Positions 17,112 to 24,760 of a DNA stretch of 64,000 nucleotides are shown here, one piece after another. A program made the translations under genes and the position numbers. How positions within the stretch are numbered: position 1 is the stretch's first letter; every line of letters starts with the position of its first letter. Below the pieces are notes generated by a model that did not search any database, had not been told where the DNA came from, and was given only the letters and a program-made list of their open reading frames with translations. This DNA is from Leucobacter luti (GTDB taxonomy: Bacteria > Actinomycetota > Actinomycetes > Actinomycetales > Microbacteriaceae), in assembly GCF_019464495.1 (NCBI RefSeq), contig NZ_CP080492.1, positions 682,001-746,000 of the forward strand, written 5' to 3'.

Positions 17112-18671
17112 ATGACTCAACTTCTCAAACCTTCCCATGTTCCAAACTCGATCTATGCTGCGTTCTCGTCACTGTCTGCTGTCTCGTATATTCGCGTATC
17201 CACTCTGCGTCAAGCGGAAAGAGGGAGCGAACGAGATGGTTTCTCCATCCCTGCACAGCGCGAGGCAAACCTACGACAGGCTCATGGATTGGGATCACTC
17301 ATCGCGGCAGAGTTCGTCGATCGTGGGCACTCCGGGCGAAGCTGCGACAGGCCTGCACTCAAACGAATGCTCTCGTACTTGCGAGAGCATTCGATCGACT
17401 ACGTGATCGTGCACAAGCTTGATCGACTTGCACGGTCCCGAGCCGACGACATCGCTATCACCCAAGCAATTCGTGACACTGGCGCACAACTGGTATCCAG
17501 CTCCGAAAGCATCGATGCCTCTCCGAACGGCACCTTACTCCACGGGATCATGGCGTCGATTGCTGAGTTCTACTCTCGCAATCTCGCTCAGGAAGTCATG
17601 AAGGGCATGCGTCAGAAAGTTATCCAGGGCGGGACACCGAGTCGCGCACCAATTGGATATCTCAACGTCCGACAACAGACCGACGAGGGTCGAGAATTCC
17701 GCACTGTCGTGATCGATCCGGAGCGAGCACCGCATGTCGCGTGGGCGTTCGAATCCTATGCAGCTGGCGGTTGGAGCGTTACTCAACTCTTAGTTGAACT
17801 AGAGAAGCGAGGGCTGAGAACGCGACCCACCCCAGCACGACCAGCTGCTGTTCCCACGGTCACGAGCTTTCACCGGGTTCTGACCAATCCGTATTACAAG
17901 GGCATCGTCACGATGAACGGAGCTCAGCACGCGGGATCACACGAACCACTCATCTCGGCGGCAACTTGGGATACAGTGCAGCGGCTTCTCAAGGCTCGAC
18001 GCAGCGGCGAGCGCAGTCGCATTCACACTCATTACCTCAAGAGCACGGTCTACTGCTTCAGTTGTCATCGACGTCTCATTGTTCACAAAGCCCGCTCGAA
18101 GAGCGGTCGCATCTATGACTACTTCGTCTGTTCCGGGAGACAAGCAGGAACGTCCAAATGCGGACAGAGGGCGCTGCCGATCACAGGCGTTGAACGCCGG
18201 ATCGAAGATGCGTACGCATCGATCGAGATCACAGCCGTTCGCCGACAACGGATCGAACGGTCGAATCGGAAACGCATTTCGCGCGACGCCAGCGGCAGGG
18301 AGGAACGAGTGGCCGAACTCATCACTCAATCCGAAACGATTAATTCACGCCAAGAGAAGTTACTCGATCTCTACTACTCGAACGGCATCCCCCGCGAAAT
18401 GCTCGTAAGAGAGCAGAAGAAACTTTCACAGGAGCTAGCGCGGGTCAACGAAGAACGAGCCCGGCTCGAAGAGGATACGACTTCTACTGTGCGACGCGTA
18501 ACGGAGGTCCTGGATCTCCTCGACGGCGCGCACACGCGCTACCTCGCTGCTACACCTGATGCACGGAAGCAGATGAACAACGCATTGCTCAGCCAGATCC
18601 TCATCGGCCCGGACGATGAGGATCTGTGCGTCAAACTGCGGGGCAAGGTCACCGAGATCCTGGCTGAATAA
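17112..18671 (+). CDS. Large serine recombinase
   Basis: This is a 519-residue site-specific recombinase. The resolvase domain is complete: YIRVST with the nucleophile Ser30, an FVDRGHSGR segment, VHKLDRLAR, and the long helix with ASIAEFYSRNLAQEVMKGMRQKV. The recombinase domain follows (PIGYLNV..., TNPYYKGIVTMNG). A zinc-ribbon domain has YCFSCHRRL, YFVCSGR and KCGQR, and a coiled-coil region occupies the last 150 residues. This is the layout of phage/ICE large serine integrases. It probably mobilised part of this island. The stop lies about 35 bp from a tRNA-like fragment. Confidence 0.92.
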   Translation: MTQLLKPSHVPNSIYAAFSSLSAVSYIRVSTLRQAERGSERDGFSIPAQREANLRQAHGLGSLIAAEFVDRGHSGRSCDRPALKRMLSYLREHSIDYVIVHKLDRLARSRADDIAITQAIRDTGAQLVSSSESIDASPNGTLLHGIMASIAEFYSRNLAQEVMKGMRQKVIQGGTPSRAPIGYLNVRQQTDEGREFRTVVIDPERAPHVAWAFESYAAGGWSVTQLLVELEKRGLRTRPTPARPAAVPTVTSFHRVLTNPYYKGIVTMNGAQHAGSHEPLISAATWDTVQRLLKARRSGERSRIHTHYLKSTVYCFSCHRRLIVHKARSKSGRIYDYFVCSGRQAGTSKCGQRALPITGVERRIEDAYASIEITAVRRQRIERSNRKRISRDASGREERVAELITQSETINSRQEKLLDLYYSNGIPREMLVREQKKLSQELARVNEERARLEEDTTSTVRRVTEVLDLLDGAHTRYLAATPDARKQMNNALLSQILIGPDDEDLCVKLRGKVTEILAE

Positions 18672-18706
18672 AGCCGCGCGGCTGGTGTTCCTATACCGGA
18701 TTTGAG

Positions 18707-18747
18707 TGGACCTAAGGGGACTCGAACCCACGACCTCTTCCATGCCA
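18707..18747 (-). other. tRNA-like 3' half A (tRNA-Ala(GGC)-like), possible attachment relic
   Basis: Read on the minus strand this gives an anticodon-loop-like ATGGCAT, the 3' side of an anticodon stem (GGAAG), a T-loop core GGGTTCGAGTCCC and an acceptor end AGGTCCA. The 5' side of the anticodon stem and the D-arm are missing or unrecognisable, so it is not a complete tRNA. Confidence 0.5.
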
Positions 18748-18773
18748 TCAGGGTGTTCGTATAGGCGCGTCCA

Positions 18774-18820
18774 GGTGCACCTAACGAGAATCGAACCTCC
18801 GACATCTGCTTTAGGCAACG
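18774..18820 (-). other. tRNA-like 3' half B, identity unclear
   Basis: A second T-arm-like element (GGTTCGATTC) with acceptor-like GTTAGGTGCACC lies about 67 bp from fragment A. A possible 5' acceptor strand (GCACCAA) occurs about 75 nt upstream on the same strand, but anticodon and T stems pair poorly. It is either a degenerate tRNA or another attachment remnant. Confidence 0.4.
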
Positions 18821-18936
18821 GCCTTAGCTCAAGCCAGTATCACCACCGCTTGGTGCCTCCTCTCCACCTTGTTGACGAATGGAGCGAAGCGCCATCTATG
18901 GCAGAGATTACGCCCTACTTGAAAGGATCCATCGCT

Positions 18937-19113
18937 ATGAATATTTTCCACGACCGCGGCATCGTTTCGACCGTCGCGATCCCGCGAAACCCGACGCTTG
19001 AAGACGCACAAGCGTACCTGGAATTTCTTGCTCAGGAACATCCAGAACTCTATGAAGCTATTCAGTCCGTAGAGCGGGCCTATCGAGAGCTCAGTTCCGG
19101 CCTAAATCAGTGA
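18937..19113 (+). CDS. Small hypothetical protein (58 aa)
   Basis: This encodes 58 residues beginning MNIFHDRGIVSTVAIP. ATG 18937 is chosen because a strong Shine-Dalgarno (GAAAGGA) ends 9 bp upstream. The C-terminal half is an amphipathic helix rich in acidic and aromatic residues (EDAQAYLEFLAQEHPELYEAI). It overlaps the end of the convergent nucleotidyltransferase gene by 23 bp. I do not recognise a family. An antitoxin, an excisionase-like peptide or an orphan gene of the island are all possible. Confidence 0.5.
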   Translation: MNIFHDRGIVSTVAIPRNPTLEDAQAYLEFLAQEHPELYEAIQSVERAYRELSSGLNQ

Positions 19114-19858
19114 ATCCGAGCACCTGGCGAATCGGGCGAAGATTGAACATTCCGCGTTCCCTGTCCGCAGGGTCGACGTTCACCCAAGAGACGTGCGCCG
19201 AATCCAGAAGCTCGTCCGTCACCGCACGGATGCGTTTGCGATCGTTCTTGCTCATTGACTCGTAGTCCAGGTCAGAGGCATCGAGCACACGCGCGAGGAG
19301 GACAGCGGAGTCGTCGAGATGCCGCCTACGGTCTCGTCGATCGACCAGCCAGGCCGCGCCCTTCGCAACGAGGGCACCGAGTTCATCCGGCACCCCGACA
19401 CGAGCATCCGCTCCAGAAACGAACTGCAGCAGGTTGGAGTCGCGTCGCCGGATTGCCTGCTCGCCCGACGGTGCGGCGAACGCCAATCGGCGATTCATGC
19501 GCGGTTCCATTCGCGAAGGCAGGTGGTCGGCGACCATGAGATCGAGCTTGCGACCGTCCTCGTGCCGAAACCGGTAAGCATGCTTCTCGTCATTGCCGAG
19601 TTCGAAGCCGATCTGCAGGAGCGCCGTGCGGGCCTGAGCCAGACTCGAACGGTTGGCCATGTAGTCGACGAGCACATCCACGTCATCGGTCGGGCGGCGC
19701 ATGACGACACCAGCGCGCCGGGCATGAGCTGCGACCATCAGACCGCCGACGAGCGTCCATTCCTCGGAGACGCCATTCTCGGCGAGCTCGATGACGGTGC
19801 GCCAGGCCGGGATGAGATCATCATCCGCCATATCTACCGTCAGTGTGCGGCCAGCCAT
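19091..19858 (-). CDS. Nucleotidyltransferase-fold protein (AbiEii/MNT-like, putative toxin)
   Basis: This is a 255-residue protein with a DNA polymerase-beta-type nucleotidyltransferase core: LVGGLMVAAH (Gly38-Gly39), then RRPTDDVDVLV with the Asp59-x-Asp61 metal pair, and a later strand HEDGRKLDLMVADH supplying a third acidic residue. The C-terminal helices contain a KGAAWLVDRRDRRRHLDD segment typical of AbiEii-like proteins. Related toxins transfer nucleotides to tRNA or other targets. Its start overlaps the preceding HTH-type gene by 19 bp, the arrangement of a toxin-antitoxin operon. Toxin function is inferred. Confidence 0.72.
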   Translation of the reverse strand: MAGRTLTVDMADDDLIPAWRTVIELAENGVSEEWTLVGGLMVAAHARRAGVVMRRPTDDVDVLVDYMANRSSLAQARTALLQIGFELGNDEKHAYRFRHEDGRKLDLMVADHLPSRMEPRMNRRLAFAAPSGEQAIRRRDSNLLQFVSGADARVGVPDELGALVAKGAAWLVDRRDRRRHLDDSAVLLARVLDASDLDYESMSKNDRKRIRAVTDELLDSAHVSWVNVDPADRERGMFNLRPIRQVLGFTDLGRN

Positions 19859-20519
19859 CGCAGCCTCATTTCCTCGAGCGCCCGAAGCCCAGCACTTCGC
19901 TCGCGAGTGTCCGTACTCATCACGAGATCGGCTGCGACAACCCCTGCGGGCATGGTCTCGCCCGCGTAGTCGATCGGCAGCGTGTTTTCGAAGATCACAT
20001 CGTGCCCAACCGCAGCGGGGATCATGAAGTGGCTCTTCGAGTAGTCGTCAATGATGCCCGAGCGCACATAGCCAGCAACCTGGCGCGAGTCCTGGATCAG
20101 GTCGGTATCGAGCACGCTCACCGCCGTGCGACCCGTGCGGATGAGCCCGGCCGAGGCGCGCTCCGCGTTCGCCGCAGTGAAGCGATGCGCCCTCGTTCGT
20201 TTCGACGCCGCTGCGGCGAGTGCTTCGGCGCCCGAGTTGCGGATGCGGCGTCGCACGCGGGCCCGAGTGCTCGCGCTCAGCCAGTCTGGATCGAGGCCGG
20301 AGAGTTCCCAGAGCAGCCCCATGCGGTCGCCGCGTCGAGCGTGCGGCCAGAGCCCCGGCTGGTCGACACCTCGTATCGAGCGACGGCGTCACTATCGGCG
20401 AGCCACATCCCGTTCGCGAGCTGACGAGCGGTGATCTCCTCCGAGCGCAGCAGATCACGCGCTCGACGTGTCGTGACGCCGAGGCGTTCGGCCAGTTGGG
20501 TTGCGGTCAGATCCACCAT
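19840..20519 (-). pseudogene. HTH regulator / putative antitoxin, interrupted by an apparent frameshift
   Basis: The first part (ATG 20519) encodes an HTH, LTATQLAERLGVTTRRARDLL, followed by RTLDAATAW, then loses frame. The second part, in the next frame, continues LLWELSGLDPDWLSASTRARV and runs 160 residues to 19840. Adding one base at the C-run 20317-20320 restores a single 226-residue protein whose joined TAW-x-LLWELSG fits a domain continuation. It precedes and overlaps the nucleotidyltransferase gene. A palindrome lies directly upstream. It may be a real inactivating mutation, programmed frameshifting or a sequencing error. Confidence 0.65.
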
Positions 20520-20528
20520 TGTCAGAAA

Positions 20529-20546
20529 ACTTCCTACTTGGGAAGT
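20529..20546. promoter_or_regulatory. Candidate operator of the HTH/nucleotidyltransferase operon
   Basis: The inverted repeat ACTTCC-tacttg-GGAAGT lies 10 bp upstream of the HTH gene start, where an antitoxin-type autorepressor would be expected to bind. Confidence 0.5.
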
Positions 20547-20587
20547 GTTGTGACATGAATCTACAGACAATCCAAGAGTCGAAGAGC

Positions 20588-21769
20588 TCACGATGCCTTC
20601 TTGAAGACGCGGTCGAGCATCTCAGCGGTCACCGGGTTCACCATCTCATTGCGGCGAATGTAGTGCTGAATGGTGGTCTTCGGGTCGGTATGCCCCAGCA
20701 GCTCAGCGGCGAGGTCGACACCGGCCTGCTCATTGATCGCGGTCGCGACTGTACGCCGGAACATATGCGGAGTGACGCCGCTGATCTCGGCGAGGTCGAG
20801 CACATGGCGCAGCTGCCTACGCACATTGTTCGTCGTCAGCGGCGTCCCCTCTCGATTGCAGAACAGCAGAGCGTCGAGCAAGGTACCCTCTAGCCGTGTC
20901 AACCTGCGCCGCACAGCTTCTGCGGTGAACGATGGGATCGCGACCGTGCGCCGGGACTTCGCCGTCTTCGGGTGATCCTGCCGCTGCACGGGCTCACCTC
21001 GATGAGTGACGATGGTGCCGTTGATGCGGATCGACGGCACGGGGCTCGTCACGTCGATGTCGCGCCGCCGGATCGCGAGCACCTCGCCGATGCGCGCGGA
21101 TGTGCCGAGCATCACCTCGACGATCGCGCCGAGCTGCCCATCCGGCTTCGGCCCCGACGGCGAGCGCCCGGCCTCCCAATACGCGATCGCCGCACGGATC
21201 GCGTTCACCTCAGCAGGCGTCAACGCATTTGGCGTCGAGGCTGGCCGACGTAGGCGCGAGACATGATCCATCGGATTACGCGGCAGCACCTCGTGCCGCA
21301 CCGCCAGCCCGAGCGCGAGCCGCAGCACCACGCGGGCCTGCTTGGCACGGTTGTAGCTCAGCTTCGCGAGCTGCTTCAAGAAGTGATCGCAGCGGGCGAC
21401 GCCGATCTCGCGCAGGGTGAGATGCTCGAACGCAGGGAGCACGAGCGTGCGCATGTTGCGTTCGTAGAGCTGCAGGGTGGTCTTCGAGAGTCGATCCTCG
21501 AGCTCGAGATCCTCCAACCAGTACGCGACCAGATCAGGGAACGGACTGTCGGGCGTGAGCGCGGAACCACCTGGCTGAAACAGACTGCGCTCGGCGAGCT
21601 TGGCCTTCAGCGCGAGTTCCGCAGCGCGCTGGGTGTCTCCCGTCGCCTGCACGAGCCGATTCTTACCGTCCCAGTCGCGATAGCGAGCGCGCGCGACGAC
21701 GCGGCCGTTCGCGCTCGTGAGGAACCCGATGTCGCCGAAGGTGCCGATCGTCAGTCGCTGCCGACTCAT
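20588..21769 (-). CDS. Tyrosine-type site-specific integrase
   Basis: This is a 393-residue phage/ICE integrase. An N-terminal Arm-type beta segment (ARARYRDWDGKNRLVQA) is followed by the SAM-like core-binding domain (YERNMRTLVLPAF) and the catalytic domain: first Arg in TSARIGEVLAI, a Lys-bearing HPKTAKSRRTV, the H-x-x-R box HMFRRT, and LLGHTDPKTTIQHY with the Tyr nucleophile. I chose ATG 21769 over 21784 because GGAGGTGA sits directly before it. An excisionase-like gene precedes it by 4 bp. The pair lies beside the tRNA-Pro 3' fragment at 22172. Confidence 0.92.
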   Translation of the reverse strand: MSRQRLTIGTFGDIGFLTSANGRVVARARYRDWDGKNRLVQATGDTQRAAELALKAKLAERSLFQPGGSALTPDSPFPDLVAYWLEDLELEDRLSKTTLQLYERNMRTLVLPAFEHLTLREIGVARCDHFLKQLAKLSYNRAKQARVVLRLALGLAVRHEVLPRNPMDHVSRLRRPASTPNALTPAEVNAIRAAIAYWEAGRSPSGPKPDGQLGAIVEVMLGTSARIGEVLAIRRRDIDVTSPVPSIRINGTIVTHRGEPVQRQDHPKTAKSRRTVAIPSFTAEAVRRRLTRLEGTLLDALLFCNREGTPLTTNNVRRQLRHVLDLAEISGVTPHMFRRTVATAINEQAGVDLAAELLGHTDPKTTIQHYIRRNEMVNPVTAEMLDRVFKKAS

Positions 21770-21773
21770 CGCG

Positions 21774-22001
21774 TCACCTCCCATCCGAAGGAGGCGCGTC
21801 GCGTTGCTGCTCGATCCAGACGCGCACGTCGGAGACGGCGAACTTCAGGTGCTTGCCGAAGCGGTACGCGCGCGGCCCGAGCCCGCGGGTGCGCCAGTCG
21901 TAGACCGTCGAGACGGGTACGCCCAGAGAGGCGGCGAGCTCGCCGACATCGAGCAGGGGCTCCAGCCCCCACGGGTTCTCTGCGGTGCGTTCGGTATCCA
22001 T
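21774..22001 (-). CDS. Excisionase-like HTH DNA-binding protein
   Basis: This is a 75-residue MerR/excisionase-type winged helix: LLDVGELAASLGVPVSTVYDWRTRGLGPRAYRFGKHLKF, then VRVWIEQQ. The spacing is that of the HTH_17 family. Such proteins bend DNA during excision or repress integrase expression. It ends 4 bp before the integrase start, so the two are cotranscribed. ATG 22001 gives the usual short N-terminus; the frame remains open upstream into Pro/Arg-rich, unlikely coding sequence. Confidence 0.82.
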   Translation of the reverse strand: MDTERTAENPWGLEPLLDVGELAASLGVPVSTVYDWRTRGLGPRAYRFGKHLKFAVSDVRVWIEQQRDAPPSDGR

Positions 22002-22141
22002 GCCGAACAGGTGCGTCGCAGAGGACCGAGCACGACCGCCACCAACGCGCGGCTGCCGGAGCGGAGCGGCTGGGAAGGGCCGCTGAGAGGTCAAAAAGAT
22101 GGCAATGTGATGACCGGATCAAATCTCACAACCTAAAAAAT

Positions 22142-22165
22142 CGCGGAAACCCTTGAGTTTCCGCG
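22142..22165 (-). terminator. tRNA-Pro terminator hairpin
   Basis: A 9-bp perfect stem (CGCGGAAAC/GTTTCCGCG) with a 6-nt loop is followed on the minus strand by six T residues. It sits directly after the tRNA-Pro 3' fragment, as an intrinsic terminator of that tRNA would. Confidence 0.85.
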
Positions 22166-22171
22166 ACTTTT

Positions 22172-22208
22172 TGGTCGGGCTGACAGGATTTGAACCTGCG
22201 ACCCCTTG
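22172..22208 (-). other. 3' fragment of tRNA-Pro (attachment-site relic)
   Basis: The 37 nt match the 3' part of an actinobacterial tRNA-Pro(GGG): anticodon-stem tail CAAGG, the variable loop, T-arm CAGGTTCAAATCCTG and acceptor CAGCCCGACCA. The 5' part (acceptor, D-arm, anticodon) is absent; the sequence upstream belongs to the SDR gene end. Duplicated tRNA 3' ends are classic att sites for tyrosine integrases, and one lies 400 bp away. Confidence 0.75.
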
Positions 22209-22221
22209 TCGGCGGATTTGC

Positions 22222-23025
22222 CTAGGATGCCGGCGGGGTGAAGCGCCCGTCGATGGCAGTCCAGCCTCCATCAACGGTGAGCGTGGTGCCCGTCACAAAT
22301 GACGCGGCGTCAGAAGCAAGGAATACAACCGCGCCAGCGAGCTCGTCGGGGCGCGACCAGCGGCCCAGCGCGCTCTTCTGTGCATATGCGTCGTACCACT
22401 CGGCGTTCGCCTTGATCTGGGCGGTGAGCGGGGTCTCCACGACCCCGGGAGCGACCACATTGACGCGCACGCCCTGGGCGCCGTACTCGGCGGCTGCGGT
22501 CTTGGCGAGCTGCACGAGTCCAGCCTTGCTCGCGGCGTACACGCCCTGGCCTGGTTCAACAACCTGGGCACGGATCGAGGCGAAGCCAATGATCGATCCC
22601 CCCCCGTTGTCCGCAAAGCGGCGACCGAAGTGGCGGATCAGCTGGAATGACGCACGCAGGTTCAAATTCACCACACGGTCGAACTCATCCATCGTGTAGT
22701 CGTCCATGCGCTTGCGCACATTCGTTGCCGCCGTGAACACGAGCGCGGACGCCGTCCCGAAGCGTTCGGCGGCGGCTTCCACCTCAGCGTCGTCGAGCAC
22801 GTTCAGCCGGTACGCCTCGGCTGACAGCCCATGCTCCTGGATGAGTGCGGTGGTAGCTTCGGCTGCTTCCAGCGCCCAGTCTGCGACGACGACATGCGCG
22901 CCCTGCGCCGCAAGCGCCTGCGCGGCCTCACGGCCGATCCCCGATCCTGCGCCGATCACTACCACTGTGCGGTGATCGAGGCGGAACAGCTGGGTGTAGT
23001 CGGGGGAAACAGTGGGCTGCGTCAT
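22222..23025 (-). CDS. SDR family oxidoreductase
   Basis: This is a 267-residue short-chain dehydrogenase/reductase using NAD(P). The cofactor motif is VIGAGSGIGREAA, followed by an NVLDDAEV segment. The catalytic elements are FASIRAQ (Ser) and VYAASKAGL (Tyr-x3-Lys). The C-terminal TGTTLTVDGGWTA is typical of the classical subfamily. It lies 50 bp downstream of the aldehyde dehydrogenase gene in the same orientation, so both are probably one transcript. The substrate is likely a sugar or polyol derivative or another secondary alcohol, but this is not readable from sequence. Its stop is 13 bp from the tRNA-Pro fragment. Confidence 0.9.
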   Translation of the reverse strand: MTQPTVSPDYTQLFRLDHRTVVVIGAGSGIGREAAQALAAQGAHVVVADWALEAAEATTALIQEHGLSAEAYRLNVLDDAEVEAAAERFGTASALVFTAATNVRKRMDDYTMDEFDRVVNLNLRASFQLIRHFGRRFADNGGGSIIGFASIRAQVVEPGQGVYAASKAGLVQLAKTAAAEYGAQGVRVNVVAPGVVETPLTAQIKANAEWYDAYAQKSALGRWSRPDELAGAVVFLASDAASFVTGTTLTVDGGWTAIDGRFTPPAS

Positions 23026-23075
23026 GTCTGCGGTGTCCTTCGAATGAGCGTGCGTGGGAAGAATGAGGGGCGCGG

Positions 23076-24581
23076 TTAGTTACGTGCTGTGGGGCGGATC
23101 ATCGCCATGCGGGTGACCGTGAAGTCTTCGATCGCGTAGCGGGGACCCTCGCGGCCAATACCGGAATCCTTGACGCCGCCATAGGGCATGATGTCGGAGC
23201 GAAAACCAGGGATTTCGTTGACGACGACGCCGCCAACTTCGAGTTGCTCGACCGCGGCAAACGCGCTCTCCAGCGATGCCGTGTAGATCGCGGCCTGCAG
23301 GCCGTAGCGCGAAGCGTTGACGAGATCGATTGCCTCAGAAATCGAATCAACGCTCGTGAGACAGACCACGGGTCCGAAGATTTCCTCGGCCCACACGTCG
23401 GCATCGGCAGGGACGTTGCTGAGCACCGTCGGGCGGACGAGGGCCGGGTTGGCGTCGGCATCGCTGCGACCGCTGGAGCCAGCAGCTGAGCCGTCCTCAC
23501 CGACCAGCACGGTCGCACCCGCTGCGACCGCCGCCGCGATGGTGCCACGGATCCGATCCCCCGATGCCGCGTTAATCACCGGGGCAACGGTGGTCTCAGC
23601 GGCACGAGGATCCCCCACCACAACCTCACCCATGCGGGCAAGCAGGCGCGCTGTAAACGCCTCGGCGATCGGACGCTCGAGCACCACGCGCTGCACCGAA
23701 ATGCAAGCCTGTCCGTTCGCGTAGAAGCCGCCGCGAAGCACGGCATCGACGGCAGCGTCGAGATTCGCATCGGCCGCGACAATGAACCCGGTGTTGGACC
23801 CCAGCTCCAGCAACACCTTGCGAGGCGCTGCCTGCTGCGCAATCAGGTGGCCAATCTTCGCCGATCCCGTAAAGGAGACCACCTTCGCGCGCGGATCCCT
23901 GATCAGCTGTTCCCCGATCTCCGGGGCACCGTTGACGAGCTGCACTGCGGCGCCGGTCACGCTGTGCGCTGCGAGGACTTCGCGCACGATCGCTACCAGT
24001 TCGAGCGTCGCGAGTGGGGTGTTCGGCGCTGGCTTAATGATGACTGGACAACCGGCAGCAATGGCGGGAGCAAGCTTGTGAGTGGCGAGGAGCAGGGGGT
24101 AGTTAAAGCCGGCGATGCCGATCACGACCCCGGCTGGCTTGCGTGTGTAGTAGCCGATCATGCCGCGCCCGAGTTCCTGAAGATCGAGCGGAACGGTCTC
24201 ACCGTGAATGTGCGAGACTTCCTCGGCCGTCGCCTGCAGCGTCACGATCGTACGGTTGACCTCAGTCTGGCAGTCAACTCGTGGCTTGCCGGTCTCAAGA
24301 ATGAGGAGTTCAACGAAGCGCTCAGCATCGGCGCGCAGACGATCGTGCACGTCGAGCAAGATGGACTTGCGCTGCGCAGTGGTGAGTGCGGCGACCTCAG
24401 TGCGAGCAGCCTCAGCGGCGTCGAGTGCGGCTCGTGAATCAGCGACCGTGCTGACCGGTGCCTGTGCGACGGCAGTGCCATCGAAAGGAAACACGACGTC
24501 TTGCGCCCCGGGCACCTCGCGCCATGCGGTGCCGATCGGGAGCTGCCCGGCCGGTGCGATCAGGGAAAGCGTGTCGCTCAT
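23076..24581 (-). CDS. Aldehyde dehydrogenase family protein
   Basis: This is a 501-residue NAD(P)-dependent aldehyde dehydrogenase. Key elements: the Asn of the oxyanion site in AGFNYPLLLATHKLAPAIA, the cofactor region SFTGSAKIGHLIA, the catalytic Glu in LLELGSNTG (usually ELGGN), the nucleophilic Cys in ANGQACISVQRV, and EEIFGPVVCL. ATG 24581 is preceded by AAGGA. It is transcribed divergently from the isopropylmalate-type dehydrogenase and upstream of the SDR gene. It would oxidise an aldehyde, perhaps one made by the SDR. Confidence 0.9.
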   Translation of the reverse strand: MSDTLSLIAPAGQLPIGTAWREVPGAQDVVFPFDGTAVAQAPVSTVADSRAALDAAEAARTEVAALTTAQRKSILLDVHDRLRADAERFVELLILETGKPRVDCQTEVNRTIVTLQATAEEVSHIHGETVPLDLQELGRGMIGYYTRKPAGVVIGIAGFNYPLLLATHKLAPAIAAGCPVIIKPAPNTPLATLELVAIVREVLAAHSVTGAAVQLVNGAPEIGEQLIRDPRAKVVSFTGSAKIGHLIAQQAAPRKVLLELGSNTGFIVAADANLDAAVDAVLRGGFYANGQACISVQRVVLERPIAEAFTARLLARMGEVVVGDPRAAETTVAPVINAASGDRIRGTIAAAVAAGATVLVGEDGSAAGSSGRSDADANPALVRPTVLSNVPADADVWAEEIFGPVVCLTSVDSISEAIDLVNASRYGLQAAIYTASLESAFAAVEQLEVGGVVVNEIPGFRSDIMPYGGVKDSGIGREGPRYAIEDFTVTRMAMIRPTARN

Positions 24582-24658
24582 CGTGGTGTCCTTGCGTGCG
24601 GGCTGACGCCGCGGCGAGGGTTCGCGTGCCGCGGTGCAACGAAATGACCTGGTGCTGC

Positions 24659-24677
24659 GGCCACCCAACGAGTGGCC
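24659..24677. promoter_or_regulatory. Palindrome in the divergent promoter region
   Basis: The inverted repeat GGCCAC-ccaacga-GTGGCC, followed by the AT-rich TTAATATAG, lies between the divergent aldehyde dehydrogenase and isopropylmalate-type dehydrogenase genes. It is a candidate operator for a regulator of the trio that is not present in the window. Confidence 0.45.
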
Positions 24678-24760
24678 TTACCAGTTAATATAGTTCAACA
24701 TCGCCCGTTCGCCAACGCAACGCCGCTCGGCCGGGCGCACTCGCCGGAAGGATTCACACC

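Noticed and set aside
18706..18936. Upstream extension of the small gene at 18937 through the tRNA-like region
   Set aside because: The extension reads RGLEPTTSS-type sequence, the usual artefact of translating the antisense of a tRNA T-arm; the ribosome-binding site supports ATG 18937.
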